From NCBI GenBank assembly GCA_016784735.1, contig JADHUC010000008.1, forward strand, positions 16,516 to 80,515: a stretch of DNA of 64,000 nt, written 5' to 3'. The stretch's first letter is position 1. Every line of letters begins with the position of its first letter. The stretch comes from Pirellulaceae bacterium. GTDB lineage: Bacteria; Planctomycetota; Planctomycetia; Pirellulales; Pirellulaceae. Under the pieces are notes generated by a model that made no database searches, was not told the origin of the DNA, and was given only the letters and a program-made list of their open reading frames with translations. A program made the translations under genes and the position numbers. This document shows positions 27,023 through 35,728 of this stretch, piece after piece.

Positions 27023-27297
27023 ATTGGGCGTTCTCCTGCTGAAGCAACGATCAATTCTCTTGATATGTCATTATGACTTGGTCCGACGTAATCACTTTGG
27101 ATTCCAACGCGGTACACAACGCAATTGTGTCCGTTTAGTTTCTTGTAGCCGCTGGCCCTAACGACGCGACAACGGAGCGACACTTCGGCGGCGCCAGCCT
27201 GTGGATTGACGTCGAGGTGATCCAAGTTACAGTGAGAGGATCGTTAGCGGAAGCACCTGGGGAGACCATTTGAATGAGTGAGCGGGAGCTGAGCGAA

Positions 27298-27786
27298 ATG
27301 AAACGCGGCGTATTCTTGGCGGTGGTTGCTGCATTGCTGGTTGGCGAGCTGGGCGGTTGCGGGTCATCTCAGCCACCCACCCTACCCGGCGCGGAACAAG
27401 TCGAGCAGATTGTCGCCGAAGTGAAAGCCTCGCCGACGGGCTACCCGTGGCGAACCGAATCGGGCGGGTTCACCTTGCCGGAAGCATACATTCCACGGGT
27501 CTTGGCGGCCATGACACAAGACCCACCTCCGATCCGCTGTGGCGATGAGTCGAGCCACCGGCTATGGGGTATCCTGGAATTCGTGCTCAAGGGCGGCCGG
27601 CGAATCAAGGTCTACCTTTTCCGCAATTCTCTGAAAAGAGCCATCTACAGCATCGGCGATGTGTCGCGTGACAACAGGGTCGAAGGGGGATCTCAGCCCG
27701 GACTTTATAGAGTGCTGCGCGATGCCTACAAGGAAGTGAATCCCGAACGGTTCAAGAACATCATCGAGATCCCGGCCTCTCGGTAG
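27298..27786 (+). CDS. Putative lipoprotein of unknown function
   Basis: 162 residues from ATG 27298; an ATG at 27274, also with a GGGGAG sequence before it, would add eight residues. Starting at 27298 gives a standard lipoprotein signal: MKRGVFLAVVAALLVG, then a lipobox-like ELGGC. The mature part (EQVEQIVAEVKASPTGYPWR ... FTLPEAYIPRVLAAM ... LWGILEFVLKGGRRIKVYLF ... GLYRVLRDAYKEVNPE) has alternating helices and strands and no recognised family. It lies upstream of an outer-membrane barrel gene, but a 320-bp gap and separate signals make an operon uncertain. Confidence 0.65.
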   Translation: MKRGVFLAVVAALLVGELGGCGSSQPPTLPGAEQVEQIVAEVKASPTGYPWRTESGGFTLPEAYIPRVLAAMTQDPPPIRCGDESSHRLWGILEFVLKGGRRIKVYLFRNSLKRAIYSIGDVSRDNRVEGGSQPGLYRVLRDAYKEVNPERFKNIIEIPASR

Positions 27787-28108
27787 GAAACCGGCAGCGG
27801 CAACGGGGTATTTTCTCGGGATACGCATTCTCAAGCCCTCGTTCAGCTCGGGATTGTGCAGACAGACTCCCTACCGGATGAACGGTGGGGGTAGATCGCC
27901 CCTTTCTTGTGACCATCGAAGTCCCCCAAACTTCCGCTTCTTATGCCAGAAATGGTTGACCAAAAGGCTCGGTAAAGGATGCTTTTTCTCTAACCCGCTT
28001 CCGTGCATGGGCCGATATCGTTAGAGAGGTTCCGGAGTATCTGCGCAAAGTGTCTTCGGGCGTTCGGCTATCCCAGGCGGTTTTAGAAGTGCAGGGAGGT
28101 GCAATCCT
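27787..28108. other. Gene-free stretch before the barrel gene
   Basis: This stretch of 322 bases carries no open frame with a plausible start, no long inverted repeat and no clear terminator. The only functional signal I can name is the GGGAGGT ribosome-binding sequence at its right end, ahead of the GTG start at 28109. The promoter of the barrel gene should lie here, but I cannot place it. Confidence 0.4.
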
Positions 28109-29488
28109 GTGCATATCGTTGGTACTCCACATAAACCTGTCCGCAACGGAGTAGCGTCGCACATCCGCTTTCACCTAGTCAGCGGGCTCCTGTTCTCGCT
28201 GCTCGTGGCGGAGACGACGCAAGTTTTGTTGGGTGCGGACGCGGACATCGACCATGGTTCTGTCGTGACGCCGGTGGTATCAGAAGATGTTCTCTTCGCC
28301 CAGCAGCCGAAGCCGAAGACGAACCCAGCCCCTGCGGCTCCAGCGAAGAAGGCTGTTGCTGCCGACGCAAAGAAACCACCGCGACGTGACGACGAACCGG
28401 CAGACGAACCCCCACCTCGCCCCAGGCCGATACGCGGGGACCTGATACCGGATTTGGGGCTGTTGGCGTTTCGCGCGCCTTCCTTGCGCTTGGCCAGTGT
28501 GCCGAACATGCTGGGTGATTTCTTCAGTCAGGGCGGACAAGTCACCGTCGCCGGGAACTCGAACGCATTCTCAAGCTTGCCGCTTGCCGGCGGTGGCCGT
28601 CGCCTGAAGATTGCCGAAAACAACAAGGCATTGCCCATGAACCGGTGCTACTTCATGTATCACCACTTCCACAACGCTTTTGATTCCGACGCGAACACGC
28701 TAGCACCTGGGGCGGAGCAAAGCGATTCCGTCGATCGTTTCACGATCGGATTGGAGAGGACCTTTCTGGACGATTTGTGGTCGGTCGACGTGCGCATGCC
28801 CTTCGTTGATGCTTATCAATTCAATTCGGCGGGTCTCAGTGCGGAGGGAGGCAGTATCGGCGATCTGTCGATCTCGTTGAAGAGACTACTCGCGGGCGGC
28901 CCAAATGGTTCGCTGGCAGCAGGTCTAGGTATTGTCATGCCAACCGGCAGCGACGTAACGGGCCAGGTACTCACCACCAGCTACACCGTCCACAACCAGG
29001 CAGTCCATCTTGCGCCGTATGTCGGCCTACTTCGGGTGCCGAACGACCGGTTTTTCTGGCAGGGTTTTCTGCAACTGGATATTCCAACCGGCGGAAACCG
29101 CGTCGATTACGTGGACACAGTGCTCCCCGCCTCCGGCTCGTTCGGGACGGTCACCGATCAAACGCTTCTGCACGCAGACCTCTCGGCAGGCTACTGGCTG
29201 TACCGAAATTCTGATGCGTGCGTTGTGACGGGACTGGCGTCGCTTGCGGAACTCCACTACACCACGACGCTTTCAGATGCCGACGTGGTCACCGGCGTGC
29301 TCGGGCCGAACACCTACCAATTCGGCAATACGTTCGGGCGTGTCGACGTGATGAACGCTACCGTTGGATTACATGCCGAGCTGATCAGCAACACCACGTT
29401 TCGGGTCTCCGGTGCCTTCCCAATGCAAAACAACCTGGAGAAGCCCTTCGATGCTGAAGTCAATGTGTCGGTGAATCGGTACTATTAG
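28109..29488 (+). CDS. Outer-membrane beta-barrel protein (transporter-like)
   Basis: 459 residues from GTG 28109, which follows GGGAGGT at good spacing. A hydrophobic signal (LVSGLLFSLLVAETTQVLLG) is followed by a Lys/Pro/Ala-rich linker with acidic patches (about 65-110). The barrel part has alternating strands: MNRCYFMYHHFHNAF, RFTIGLERTFLDDLWSVDVR, IGDLSISLKRLL, SLAAGLGIVMPTG, FWQGFLQLDIPTG, ATVGLHAELISNTTFRVSG. It ends in NVSVNRYY, an aromatic C-terminus typical of outer-membrane barrels. It resembles the phenol/FadL-like transporter families found in planctomycetes. The substrate is unknown. Confidence 0.75.
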   Translation: MHIVGTPHKPVRNGVASHIRFHLVSGLLFSLLVAETTQVLLGADADIDHGSVVTPVVSEDVLFAQQPKPKTNPAPAAPAKKAVAADAKKPPRRDDEPADEPPPRPRPIRGDLIPDLGLLAFRAPSLRLASVPNMLGDFFSQGGQVTVAGNSNAFSSLPLAGGGRRLKIAENNKALPMNRCYFMYHHFHNAFDSDANTLAPGAEQSDSVDRFTIGLERTFLDDLWSVDVRMPFVDAYQFNSAGLSAEGGSIGDLSISLKRLLAGGPNGSLAAGLGIVMPTGSDVTGQVLTTSYTVHNQAVHLAPYVGLLRVPNDRFFWQGFLQLDIPTGGNRVDYVDTVLPASGSFGTVTDQTLLHADLSAGYWLYRNSDACVVTGLASLAELHYTTTLSDADVVTGVLGPNTYQFGNTFGRVDVMNATVGLHAELISNTTFRVSGAFPMQNNLEKPFDAEVNVSVNRYY

Positions 29489-29503
29489 GTCAAATCGGTC
29501 CAT

Positions 29504-30562
29504 CTACGGCTTGTTCGCGATTTCCACCATCACGACTCGAAAGCCGGACGTGATCTCCATGGAAAGGGCGTAATTCACGTGGACCGACGAACGGCAAGCA
29601 TCTGCTTTGTGGCCCGAACGACCTCCACGTCGCACTTTGAGTTTGGCCTGCGGGATTGAGCCGAATGGATCGGTCGGATCGTGGGCCACGTCGGACGTCT
29701 TGTACAGGTCTCGGCGAGTTGTGCACCATTCCTGTACGTTCCCGTGCATGTCAAAGACACCGAACGCATTCGGACGCCGCGATCCCACCGGCCAGGGATG
29801 CCGCTGCGAGTTGTCCTCGTACCGGGCATACCGTCCCAACTGGGATTCGTCGTCGCCAAAACAGAAGCCTCCCTCGGCACCTGCCAAACAAGCATATTCC
29901 CACTCCGCAGAGGTCGGCAAACGATATTGACGGCCCGCCTCCTCGGGCAACTGCGACAACGCCAGGCAAAACGCCAGTGCATCGTCCCAGGTTGTGTTGT
30001 CCACAGGATGCGGGTTTGTGTCCAATCCGTCGACCCTGTCACTGGATTCGCCGGATTGGGCGTAGCGGCTCGGGTTGGTATCCATCACGTGTTGGAACTG
30101 CTCCTGAGTCACCTCGTGCTTTCCCATGTAGAACGATCCAAGAATGCGCATGCGGCGTCGTGGCTTTTCGTTCGGAAGACCGGTCCCGTCTGTCCCCATT
30201 CTGAACTCGCCCGCTGGGATTCGTTTCAGCTTCATTCCAATGCTGTTCGTGATTTCGAGGGGCGATTCTTCTTCAAGATTTGGCTTGCTGCCATCTGGAG
30301 TCTCTGGCTGGGCAGGCGGCTCGGAAGCTGATTTGCCCATTGACCTGAGGTACTGACGGTCGGCCTCACTCAATCTCGCAATTGGGACCGCTATTCTCCG
30401 CCCGTCGGTGTTTTCCAAGATGACCGTATTGCCCTGTATCTCGGTCAACTCGGCTTCCGTGGAGAACTTCCCCGTGCTGTCCGTCCACTTCCGCGCAGAG
30501 CTTGGAGCCACGACTACGAACAGCAGCACTAGAATTACGGTCATCGACGCGGCGTATCTCAT
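29504..30562 (-). CDS. Secreted SHD1-SUMF1 protein
   Basis: 352 residues from ATG 30562 (AAGGAAG upstream). Signal peptide to about VVVAPSSA. An SHD1 module occupies about 25-75 (RKWTDSTGKFSTEAEL, then GRRIAVPIARLSEADRQYL). The SUMF1 domain occupies about 105-350, with NSIGMKLKRIPAGEFRMG, YMGKHEVTQEQF, YRLPTSAEWEYAC, FGVFDMHGNVQEWC, RRGGRSGHKADACRSS and GFRVVMV. The final motif holds a single Cys, so true formylglycine-generating activity is doubtful. Related planctomycete proteins are thought to bind ligands in the periplasm. It ends 15 bp from the convergent barrel gene. Confidence 0.85.
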   Translation of the reverse strand: MRYAASMTVILVLLFVVVAPSSARKWTDSTGKFSTEAELTEIQGNTVILENTDGRRIAVPIARLSEADRQYLRSMGKSASEPPAQPETPDGSKPNLEEESPLEITNSIGMKLKRIPAGEFRMGTDGTGLPNEKPRRRMRILGSFYMGKHEVTQEQFQHVMDTNPSRYAQSGESSDRVDGLDTNPHPVDNTTWDDALAFCLALSQLPEEAGRQYRLPTSAEWEYACLAGAEGGFCFGDDESQLGRYARYEDNSQRHPWPVGSRRPNAFGVFDMHGNVQEWCTTRRDLYKTSDVAHDPTDPFGSIPQAKLKVRRGGRSGHKADACRSSVHVNYALSMEITSGFRVVMVEIANKP

Positions 30563-30814
30563 GGGCTTCTTCCTTTCACGGTCATGAGGTGCGATCGGCG
30601 CAAGCATGTGATCGCAACGATTCGGACGTGTTTCGTCCCCGAACTATCCAGGTGATCGAAGTGAATCGGCGTTTGCGGCTTCCATCGCCGGACGAATTGA
30701 GATTTTGCCCGCCCGTCACGGCTGATGCAACTGGTACAACAGATGGACGAAGCGTGACGGGCACATGGCTCGATTGACACACTTTTTCGGTCGCGGCCGC
30801 GAGACCTGCAGGAC

Positions 30815-31336
30815 TCACTGACTCTCGACAGCGAGGAACAGCCCCCAGCCTTTCGTCTCTGGGTTGATGCCGATCTTGTAGGTACTCGTGGGTAGAGCGA
30901 CTTGCTCAGGTCCTTTGTTTCCGCCTTGGTCCCAGTTGATCACTATCGGGAAGCGGGCAATCGTGTTGCCTTTCAGGGCCGTGGTCGGTACCGTGAAGCC
31001 AAGCCAATTACTCCTTGACTCAAAAGGGGTTGAGAAAACGGCACCGGAACGTTCGGGCTCCCTCGGCAACTGTAGAATTGCCAAAACGGAGCGGGAGCGG
31101 CCAACTCGCAGAAAGATCTCCGCAATATCGGGAAGAAACTCGATGTGGCGGCTGGGTGGCACCGCTACTACCACGGAACTGTGGGCCGCGGGACGAAAAC
31201 CCGACATCGCTTTCAAGGAAGACCTGTCCTCAGTCGGCGTTGCGACCAACGGGGTCAAGAATGGATGGCCGCCCATCTTCTGCTTACGAGTTGGTGGTTG
31301 CGCTTCCAAGTCCAAGAAACAGAAACCGCCGGGCAC
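30815..31336 (-). CDS. Doubtful hypothetical protein or gene remnant
   Basis: An open frame of 173 codons from GTG 31336. No signal peptide, ribosome-binding site or family is recognisable. The last 65 residues (LGFTVPTTALKGNTIARFPI, then VINWDQGGNKGPEQV and YKIGINPETKGWGLFLAVES) have the composition of a real beta-rich C-terminus. The first 60 residues look like non-coding translation. It may be the 3' end of a decayed gene lying downstream of the RTX gene on the same strand. It is recorded because the C-terminal part seems coding; the start is not supported. Confidence 0.3.
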   Translation of the reverse strand: MPGGFCFLDLEAQPPTRKQKMGGHPFLTPLVATPTEDRSSLKAMSGFRPAAHSSVVVAVPPSRHIEFLPDIAEIFLRVGRSRSVLAILQLPREPERSGAVFSTPFESRSNWLGFTVPTTALKGNTIARFPIVINWDQGGNKGPEQVALPTSTYKIGINPETKGWGLFLAVESQ

Positions 31337-31396
31337 GGCCCGGCGGCTTGATTCAAACTGGCTGCTCCAAAGACGCCTGTCACTACGGGGCGAAGG

Positions 31397-33907
31397 CTAT
31401 CCCGTAAGGACCCCAATGTCGATCGGGGCGAAGCCATCGAGAAAGTCGTTGACGACGGCCAGTTTCCATACCAGCGTAACGGATTCCACCGCGGGATACC
31501 CGAGGGTTTCTTCGTACCCCATTGCCGCCTGCAACACCGTGCACCAGTCTTCCATTCGGTCTGTCTCACCGTAACTCCCCGCGTAGTCGTTGGGGTTGCC
31601 CGAGTAATAGAAGTGCAGACGCCTGAATCGACGCCAGTAATCCCTACCATCGGGATGATGATCCGCGTCGCGAGACGAGTCCCAATTGTGGCCGATTTCG
31701 TGGATGACTGCTGAGCGGGCCCACAGGTTGTCGTCGTCGTCGTTTTCGTTCCAGTCCCTTATTTGGATCTTCCGCTTCCAGGCGTTCGCAGATGGCGACC
31801 ACCATGTCTCGTTACGTCCACGCCAATCGACGCTGGAAGCCGCTTTGACGAATTTGAGCGGCCCTCGACACTTCGTGTCCTTCAGGATGCGCATCGAACC
31901 GGTCCGCTCGTACAATTGCGCGAATGCGATATCGAGCTGTTCGACCTCCAGATCCGTCCAGCGGCGGCCGGAGTTGCTGATGCTGATCTCGACGTCGGTG
32001 TGGTCGCGGAACAGCATTTCGTCACCGCCTCCCCTCAGATAGCGATCATCGCCCAGGCGGCCCCCGTAAAGACGGTCGAGCACGTTATCGGGGCCACCAT
32101 AAAGGCCGTCATTCCCGGAACCGCCAAACAGGTCGTCCTCGCCCCAACCGCCAAGCAATCGGTCGTTACCCTCATTGCCGTGGAGGAAATCGTCATCATC
32201 TCCGCCGAACAGCGTATCATGGCCATCTTCTCCATATAGATGATCCGCACCATGCCCACCGATCAGCCTGTCATCTCCGCTGACGGTGTCGTTATCGTCG
32301 CCTCCCCACAGACTGTCGTCACCGCGTTCGCCGTCGATGGTGTCGTTGCCAGCGCCGCCCCAGACTTCGTCGTTGCCATAGCCTGCGTCGATGATGTCAT
32401 CGCCACCGTTGCCCCAGACGTCGTCGTGGCCGAAGTAGGCATCGATCACGTCTGCGCCGCCTCCACCGTAGATGGTGTCGTCGCCGAAACCACCGTTGAT
32501 AGAATCGCGGTCGGCTCCGCCGTAGAGTGTGTCGTTGCCGTATCCACCACTGATTGTGTCATCGCCATCATCGCCGGATATGGTATCACGGTCCCTTCCA
32601 CCCACGATGGAGTCGTGACCGTCACCGCCCCGCAGGTCATCGATGCCTGTTCCTCCGTAGATCGTGTCGTTGTCGGCGTCACCAAAAATGTGGTCATCGC
32701 CGCTGTTGCCGTACAAACGGTCGTTGCCCGAGCCGCCATGGATCGTGTCGTCGCCCACATCGCCCCAAATGTGATCGATCCCTGGGCTGCCTTGCACGGT
32801 GTCGTTACCTAGGCCTCCCCGGACGTAATGGACCGATCGGTAGGTAGAACCTCCGCAGTCGATCGTATCGTTTCCGCCGCCGCCGTAGATCCGGTCGTCA
32901 CCGTAATCGCCATTGATGGTATCGTGACCGTCGCCGCCGTGAAGGCGGTCGTTGTCGTTGCCGCCGTGCAACACGTCGTTGCCAACGTCGCCCCACAGTT
33001 GATCTGCCCCTCCTTGGCCGAGGATTTCATCATCTCCACCGCCGCCATGAATGGTGTCCGCCTGACCGCCACCAGCGATCCTATCTCCCGGAACACCGTG
33101 GTTGTAGGGAATCCAGCGGCCGCTGTGGAGCACGAAAATCAGTTCGTCACCACCGTTGATTGTGTCGCTGCCGCTGCCCCCATCGATCGTGTCGCCGCCA
33201 AGGTTCCACGCCTCGAGGGCCACCGTACCGGGATGGTAGGAGAAGTAGCCCAGAATTTCGTTTCCGCCATGAATCGTGTCGGCTCCAGCGTTTCCCTCGA
33301 TCACGTCGCGTCCTGACCCACCGTACAGTGTGTCATTGTCGTCGTCGCCATGCAGATGGTCGTCTCCGCTGTTGCCATAGATGCGGTCGTTGCCCCATTG
33401 GCCGTAGATCCAATCATTGCCGCCATCTCCGTAGATTTGATCCTCGCCGCCTCCACCGTACACGGTGTCCGAGTCTGCGCCGCCCTGGACGTAGTCCGCA
33501 CCACCACGTCCATAGATAGTGTCGTCGCCGGGTCCACCGTGGATAATGTCGGCACTTCCGCCGCCCCGGATCGTGTCGTTGTCCGCGCCGGCGCTGACGG
33601 TACATGGCGTGCTTGTGAAGTTGCTGAACTGATCATCCCCGTCGTGACCGTTGAAGACGATTCTGCTGACACTCGAACTGCGATAGTCCCACGTCCTTCC
33701 GTTCAGATCGGCGTAGAGCCGGCTTCCCACCAAACGAACCTCAGACGTGTCGGCCTCGTCGGTGCCTTCGATGGTCAACGTACTGCCGGTCAAGTTGACC
33801 GGTGACAGGGCGAGCAATCTTCGGTTTTCCAACGATTCGAAGGCCAGTCTTCTGCTCTGACTCCGTCGTCGCTGCTCCTTGCGGTTCTTTCTGTTGATTC
33901 TTGGCAT
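31397..33907 (-). CDS. Secreted RTX-repeat protein with C-terminal HEIGH metalloprotease motif
   Basis: 836 residues from ATG 33907 (GGAAAGA upstream). The N-terminus is Arg/Lys-rich and then FESLENRRLLAL, the LEPR-type export signal of planctomycete surface proteins. Residues about 95-635 are an almost unbroken run of GGxGxD nonapeptides (for example GGGGNDTI, GGDGHDTI, GGAGNDTI), which bind calcium as a beta-roll. The C-terminal 200 residues carry VIHEIGHNWD near residue 735, a zincin HExxH motif, followed by His/Asp-rich DADHHPDGRD that could supply the third ligand. A calcium-stabilised extracellular metalloprotease is the natural reading, although RTX repeats normally follow the protease domain in serralysins and here precede it. 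Confidence 0.85.
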   Translation of the reverse strand: MPRINRKNRKEQRRRSQSRRLAFESLENRRLLALSPVNLTGSTLTIEGTDEADTSEVRLVGSRLYADLNGRTWDYRSSSVSRIVFNGHDGDDQFSNFTSTPCTVSAGADNDTIRGGGSADIIHGGPGDDTIYGRGGADYVQGGADSDTVYGGGGEDQIYGDGGNDWIYGQWGNDRIYGNSGDDHLHGDDDNDTLYGGSGRDVIEGNAGADTIHGGNEILGYFSYHPGTVALEAWNLGGDTIDGGSGSDTINGGDELIFVLHSGRWIPYNHGVPGDRIAGGGQADTIHGGGGDDEILGQGGADQLWGDVGNDVLHGGNDNDRLHGGDGHDTINGDYGDDRIYGGGGNDTIDCGGSTYRSVHYVRGGLGNDTVQGSPGIDHIWGDVGDDTIHGGSGNDRLYGNSGDDHIFGDADNDTIYGGTGIDDLRGGDGHDSIVGGRDRDTISGDDGDDTISGGYGNDTLYGGADRDSINGGFGDDTIYGGGGADVIDAYFGHDDVWGNGGDDIIDAGYGNDEVWGGAGNDTIDGERGDDSLWGGDDNDTVSGDDRLIGGHGADHLYGEDGHDTLFGGDDDDFLHGNEGNDRLLGGWGEDDLFGGSGNDGLYGGPDNVLDRLYGGRLGDDRYLRGGGDEMLFRDHTDVEISISNSGRRWTDLEVEQLDIAFAQLYERTGSMRILKDTKCRGPLKFVKAASSVDWRGRNETWWSPSANAWKRKIQIRDWNENDDDDNLWARSAVIHEIGHNWDSSRDADHHPDGRDYWRRFRRLHFYYSGNPNDYAGSYGETDRMEDWCTVLQAAMGYEETLGYPAVESVTLVWKLAVVNDFLDGFAPIDIGVLTG

Positions 33908-34163
33908 GATTCTTTCCTTTCCAGTCAATTTGCCGAGCCGGTCCCTACCCGTTGGCCTCGCAAGGTGTATTGCCAGTTAGGCTCAGGAGTGGCCAAAATT
34001 CCCGAAAAACCTTCTTGTCCGATCCTCCATTCGCGCACCTGGTGCGGACCCGGAAGAGAATTCGTCTTCTTCTGGCCGCCTTCCGGCCACAACGGCAATC
34101 GACATTGCAGTGGCAGGTAGTCTGAACCCGTTTGCAGGATCACTAATTCGGAGGGACAAGACA

Positions 34164-34590
34164 ATGAGACTCTTCCACCGCCTCTTCAGCAATAAATTCC
34201 GTCGGCCTCATAAGCCGAGGCGGCTCAGCCTCGAACGGCTGAATGCGCGCCACATGTTCTCGGGTCTCTCTGGGGATTTCTACTGTCGCCACTACCCCTC
34301 CCAGTATCTTCTCCATCCGGGATGGGCACCCAAGAATCGAGGCGTATTTCTCTGGCTTCGAATACGGCTCATCATTGGTTCTAGGCGACTTCGATGGCGA
34401 CTGCCAGTTCGACTTGGCCGTTGGCGTGCCGGGCGCCCGGCCTGGAGGCGTGGTCGTGGTGATCTACGCCTACGAGGAGCCGGATTCTTCTTGGGACAAG
34501 AGTTATAGCAAGCGATACTACTTGAGAAACGACGGACCTTTTGGATCACGCGGGTACGATGACCGGGAGCGTTTCGGCTCCGTTCTCTGA
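34164..34590 (+). pseudogene. Frameshifted and truncated FG-GAP/LEPR surface-protein gene
   Basis: ATG 34164 begins MRLFHRLFSNKFRR, followed by RLSLERLNARHMFSG, an LEPR-type N-terminus like that of the divergent RTX gene. The FG-GAP part lies one frame over (entered between about 34255 and 34330): YGSSLVLGDFDGDCQFDLAVG, split here as YGSSLVLGDF and DGDCQFDLAVG, then VVVVIYA and RERFGSVL, ending with a stop at 34590. FG-GAP proteins usually have seven such units, while only one and a half remain. So it is a frame-disrupted stub of a secreted beta-propeller gene. Confidence 0.7.
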
Positions 34591-34846
34591 TCGCATGCTC
34601 GGCGGCGGTTTGAGCGCGAGCAATCGCAGATACTGAAGGTAGCGTGGCGATTGTAGTCGTTTGCGTGGTTGGCATCGAGCACTTACTATTGGTGAGGACA
34701 ATTAACGGTTGGTGGAGTCCGATAGCGACACTTGCCGTCAACTTCAAGATCGAATGACCAGCTCAAAAAGTAAGAACCCTCGTCAGACTGGCGAGGGATA
34801 CCTGCGCGTGTTTCTGACAGACAATTCGACACGAAAGGCCAAATCT

Positions 34847-35662
34847 ATGGCGAACTCATCTTATCCAACCTGGCGGGCCCTATTACAGGTCGGCCTGGCC
34901 GTCACCCTCTGGATCACCACCAACGATATGACGTTCCTCCGCCAGGCGTTCGCCCAGGGGACGGACAGCCGGCCTGACACTCGCGCGATGCTAATGGAAT
35001 CCCGGCGTCTGAAGATGATGTTAGGGTTCGAAGACACGACATCTATCAAGGATATCGAGGCAGCCTTCAAGACAGACATGGCGGCCCATGGCGCAGCGCT
35101 GGCTCCCGGGTTTCGCACTTATCGAGAGGTGATGAAGTCACTGGCTGCAGAGATTGAGAACCTCGAGAATGTGAGGGATGACCTGGAAAAGCAAGTCCAG
35201 ACCACCAGGGAACAACTTGGAAAGGCGTTCGAGCAATCCCGCCGCAAACATCCGGACTCAGGGGCGAATCGGGCCATACAAGACCTGGCCAAGGAAAGAG
35301 AAGCGTTCGATCGAGATCGCAAGCGATTGATGGACGAGAACGCGAAACTCCTGGAAAAATGGCAAGAGGAGCGGAAGCAGTTGGAGGCTCAATTACAGCA
35401 GCACGCCGAAACAACTACACGGCTCCGCGGCGTGTTGTCTAAGCACGGGATCGAGCCCAAAGAGGCCACAGCAGGGGGCATCCAGCCCCGGATGTGGACC
35501 GATACCAGCGGCCAGTTTTCGGTCAAAGCCGAGTTGGTCGAACTCAAGGACGGCAAAGCGATGCTACGACGGGCCGATGGCAAGGTCATCACCGTCCCGG
35601 TCGACAGCCTGAGTAGAAGTGATCGCGATTATCTCTCCACCTTGGACAACACCACGCAGTGA
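34847..35662 (+). CDS. Coiled-coil protein with C-terminal SHD1 domain
   Basis: 271 residues from ATG 34847 (AAAGG upstream, then a signal-like hydrophobic stretch WRALLQVGLAVTLWITT). ATGs further upstream (34709, 34754) precede polar sequence and are unlikely. Residues about 95-205 are strongly helical with heptads (MKSLAAEIENLENVRDDLEK, QVQTTREQLGKAFE, AKLLEKWQEERKQLEAQL), a long coiled coil. Residues about 215-268 (RMWTDTSGQFSVKAELVEL, then KVITVPVDSLSRSDRDYLS) are an SHD1 module. It is probably an exported, membrane-tethered oligomeric protein. The next gene starts about 65 bp downstream and could be co-transcribed. Confidence 0.75.
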   Translation: MANSSYPTWRALLQVGLAVTLWITTNDMTFLRQAFAQGTDSRPDTRAMLMESRRLKMMLGFEDTTSIKDIEAAFKTDMAAHGAALAPGFRTYREVMKSLAAEIENLENVRDDLEKQVQTTREQLGKAFEQSRRKHPDSGANRAIQDLAKEREAFDRDRKRLMDENAKLLEKWQEERKQLEAQLQQHAETTTRLRGVLSKHGIEPKEATAGGIQPRMWTDTSGQFSVKAELVELKDGKAMLRRADGKVITVPVDSLSRSDRDYLSTLDNTTQ

Positions 35663-35728
35663 TGGTTTGCTACAATCTCTCTTCCCGTAGCACAGACAAG
35701 ACCTTCTATCAGAATTGGGGGAATACAG

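Noticed and set aside
27019..27225. Minus-strand frame of 68 codons upstream of the broken peptidase
   Set aside because: It overlaps the peptidase start, lacks a ribosome-binding site and has no recognisable features.
32240..32812. Plus-strand repetitive frame of 190 codons (many VV/AV repeats)
   Set aside because: It is the complement of the RTX repeats; the periodicity comes from the GGxGxD codons.
31900..33650. Regular repeats that could look like a CRISPR array
   Set aside because: The period is 27 bp with variable bases inside an open reading frame, which is the RTX nonapeptide pattern; there are no constant repeats with unique spacers and no cas genes.
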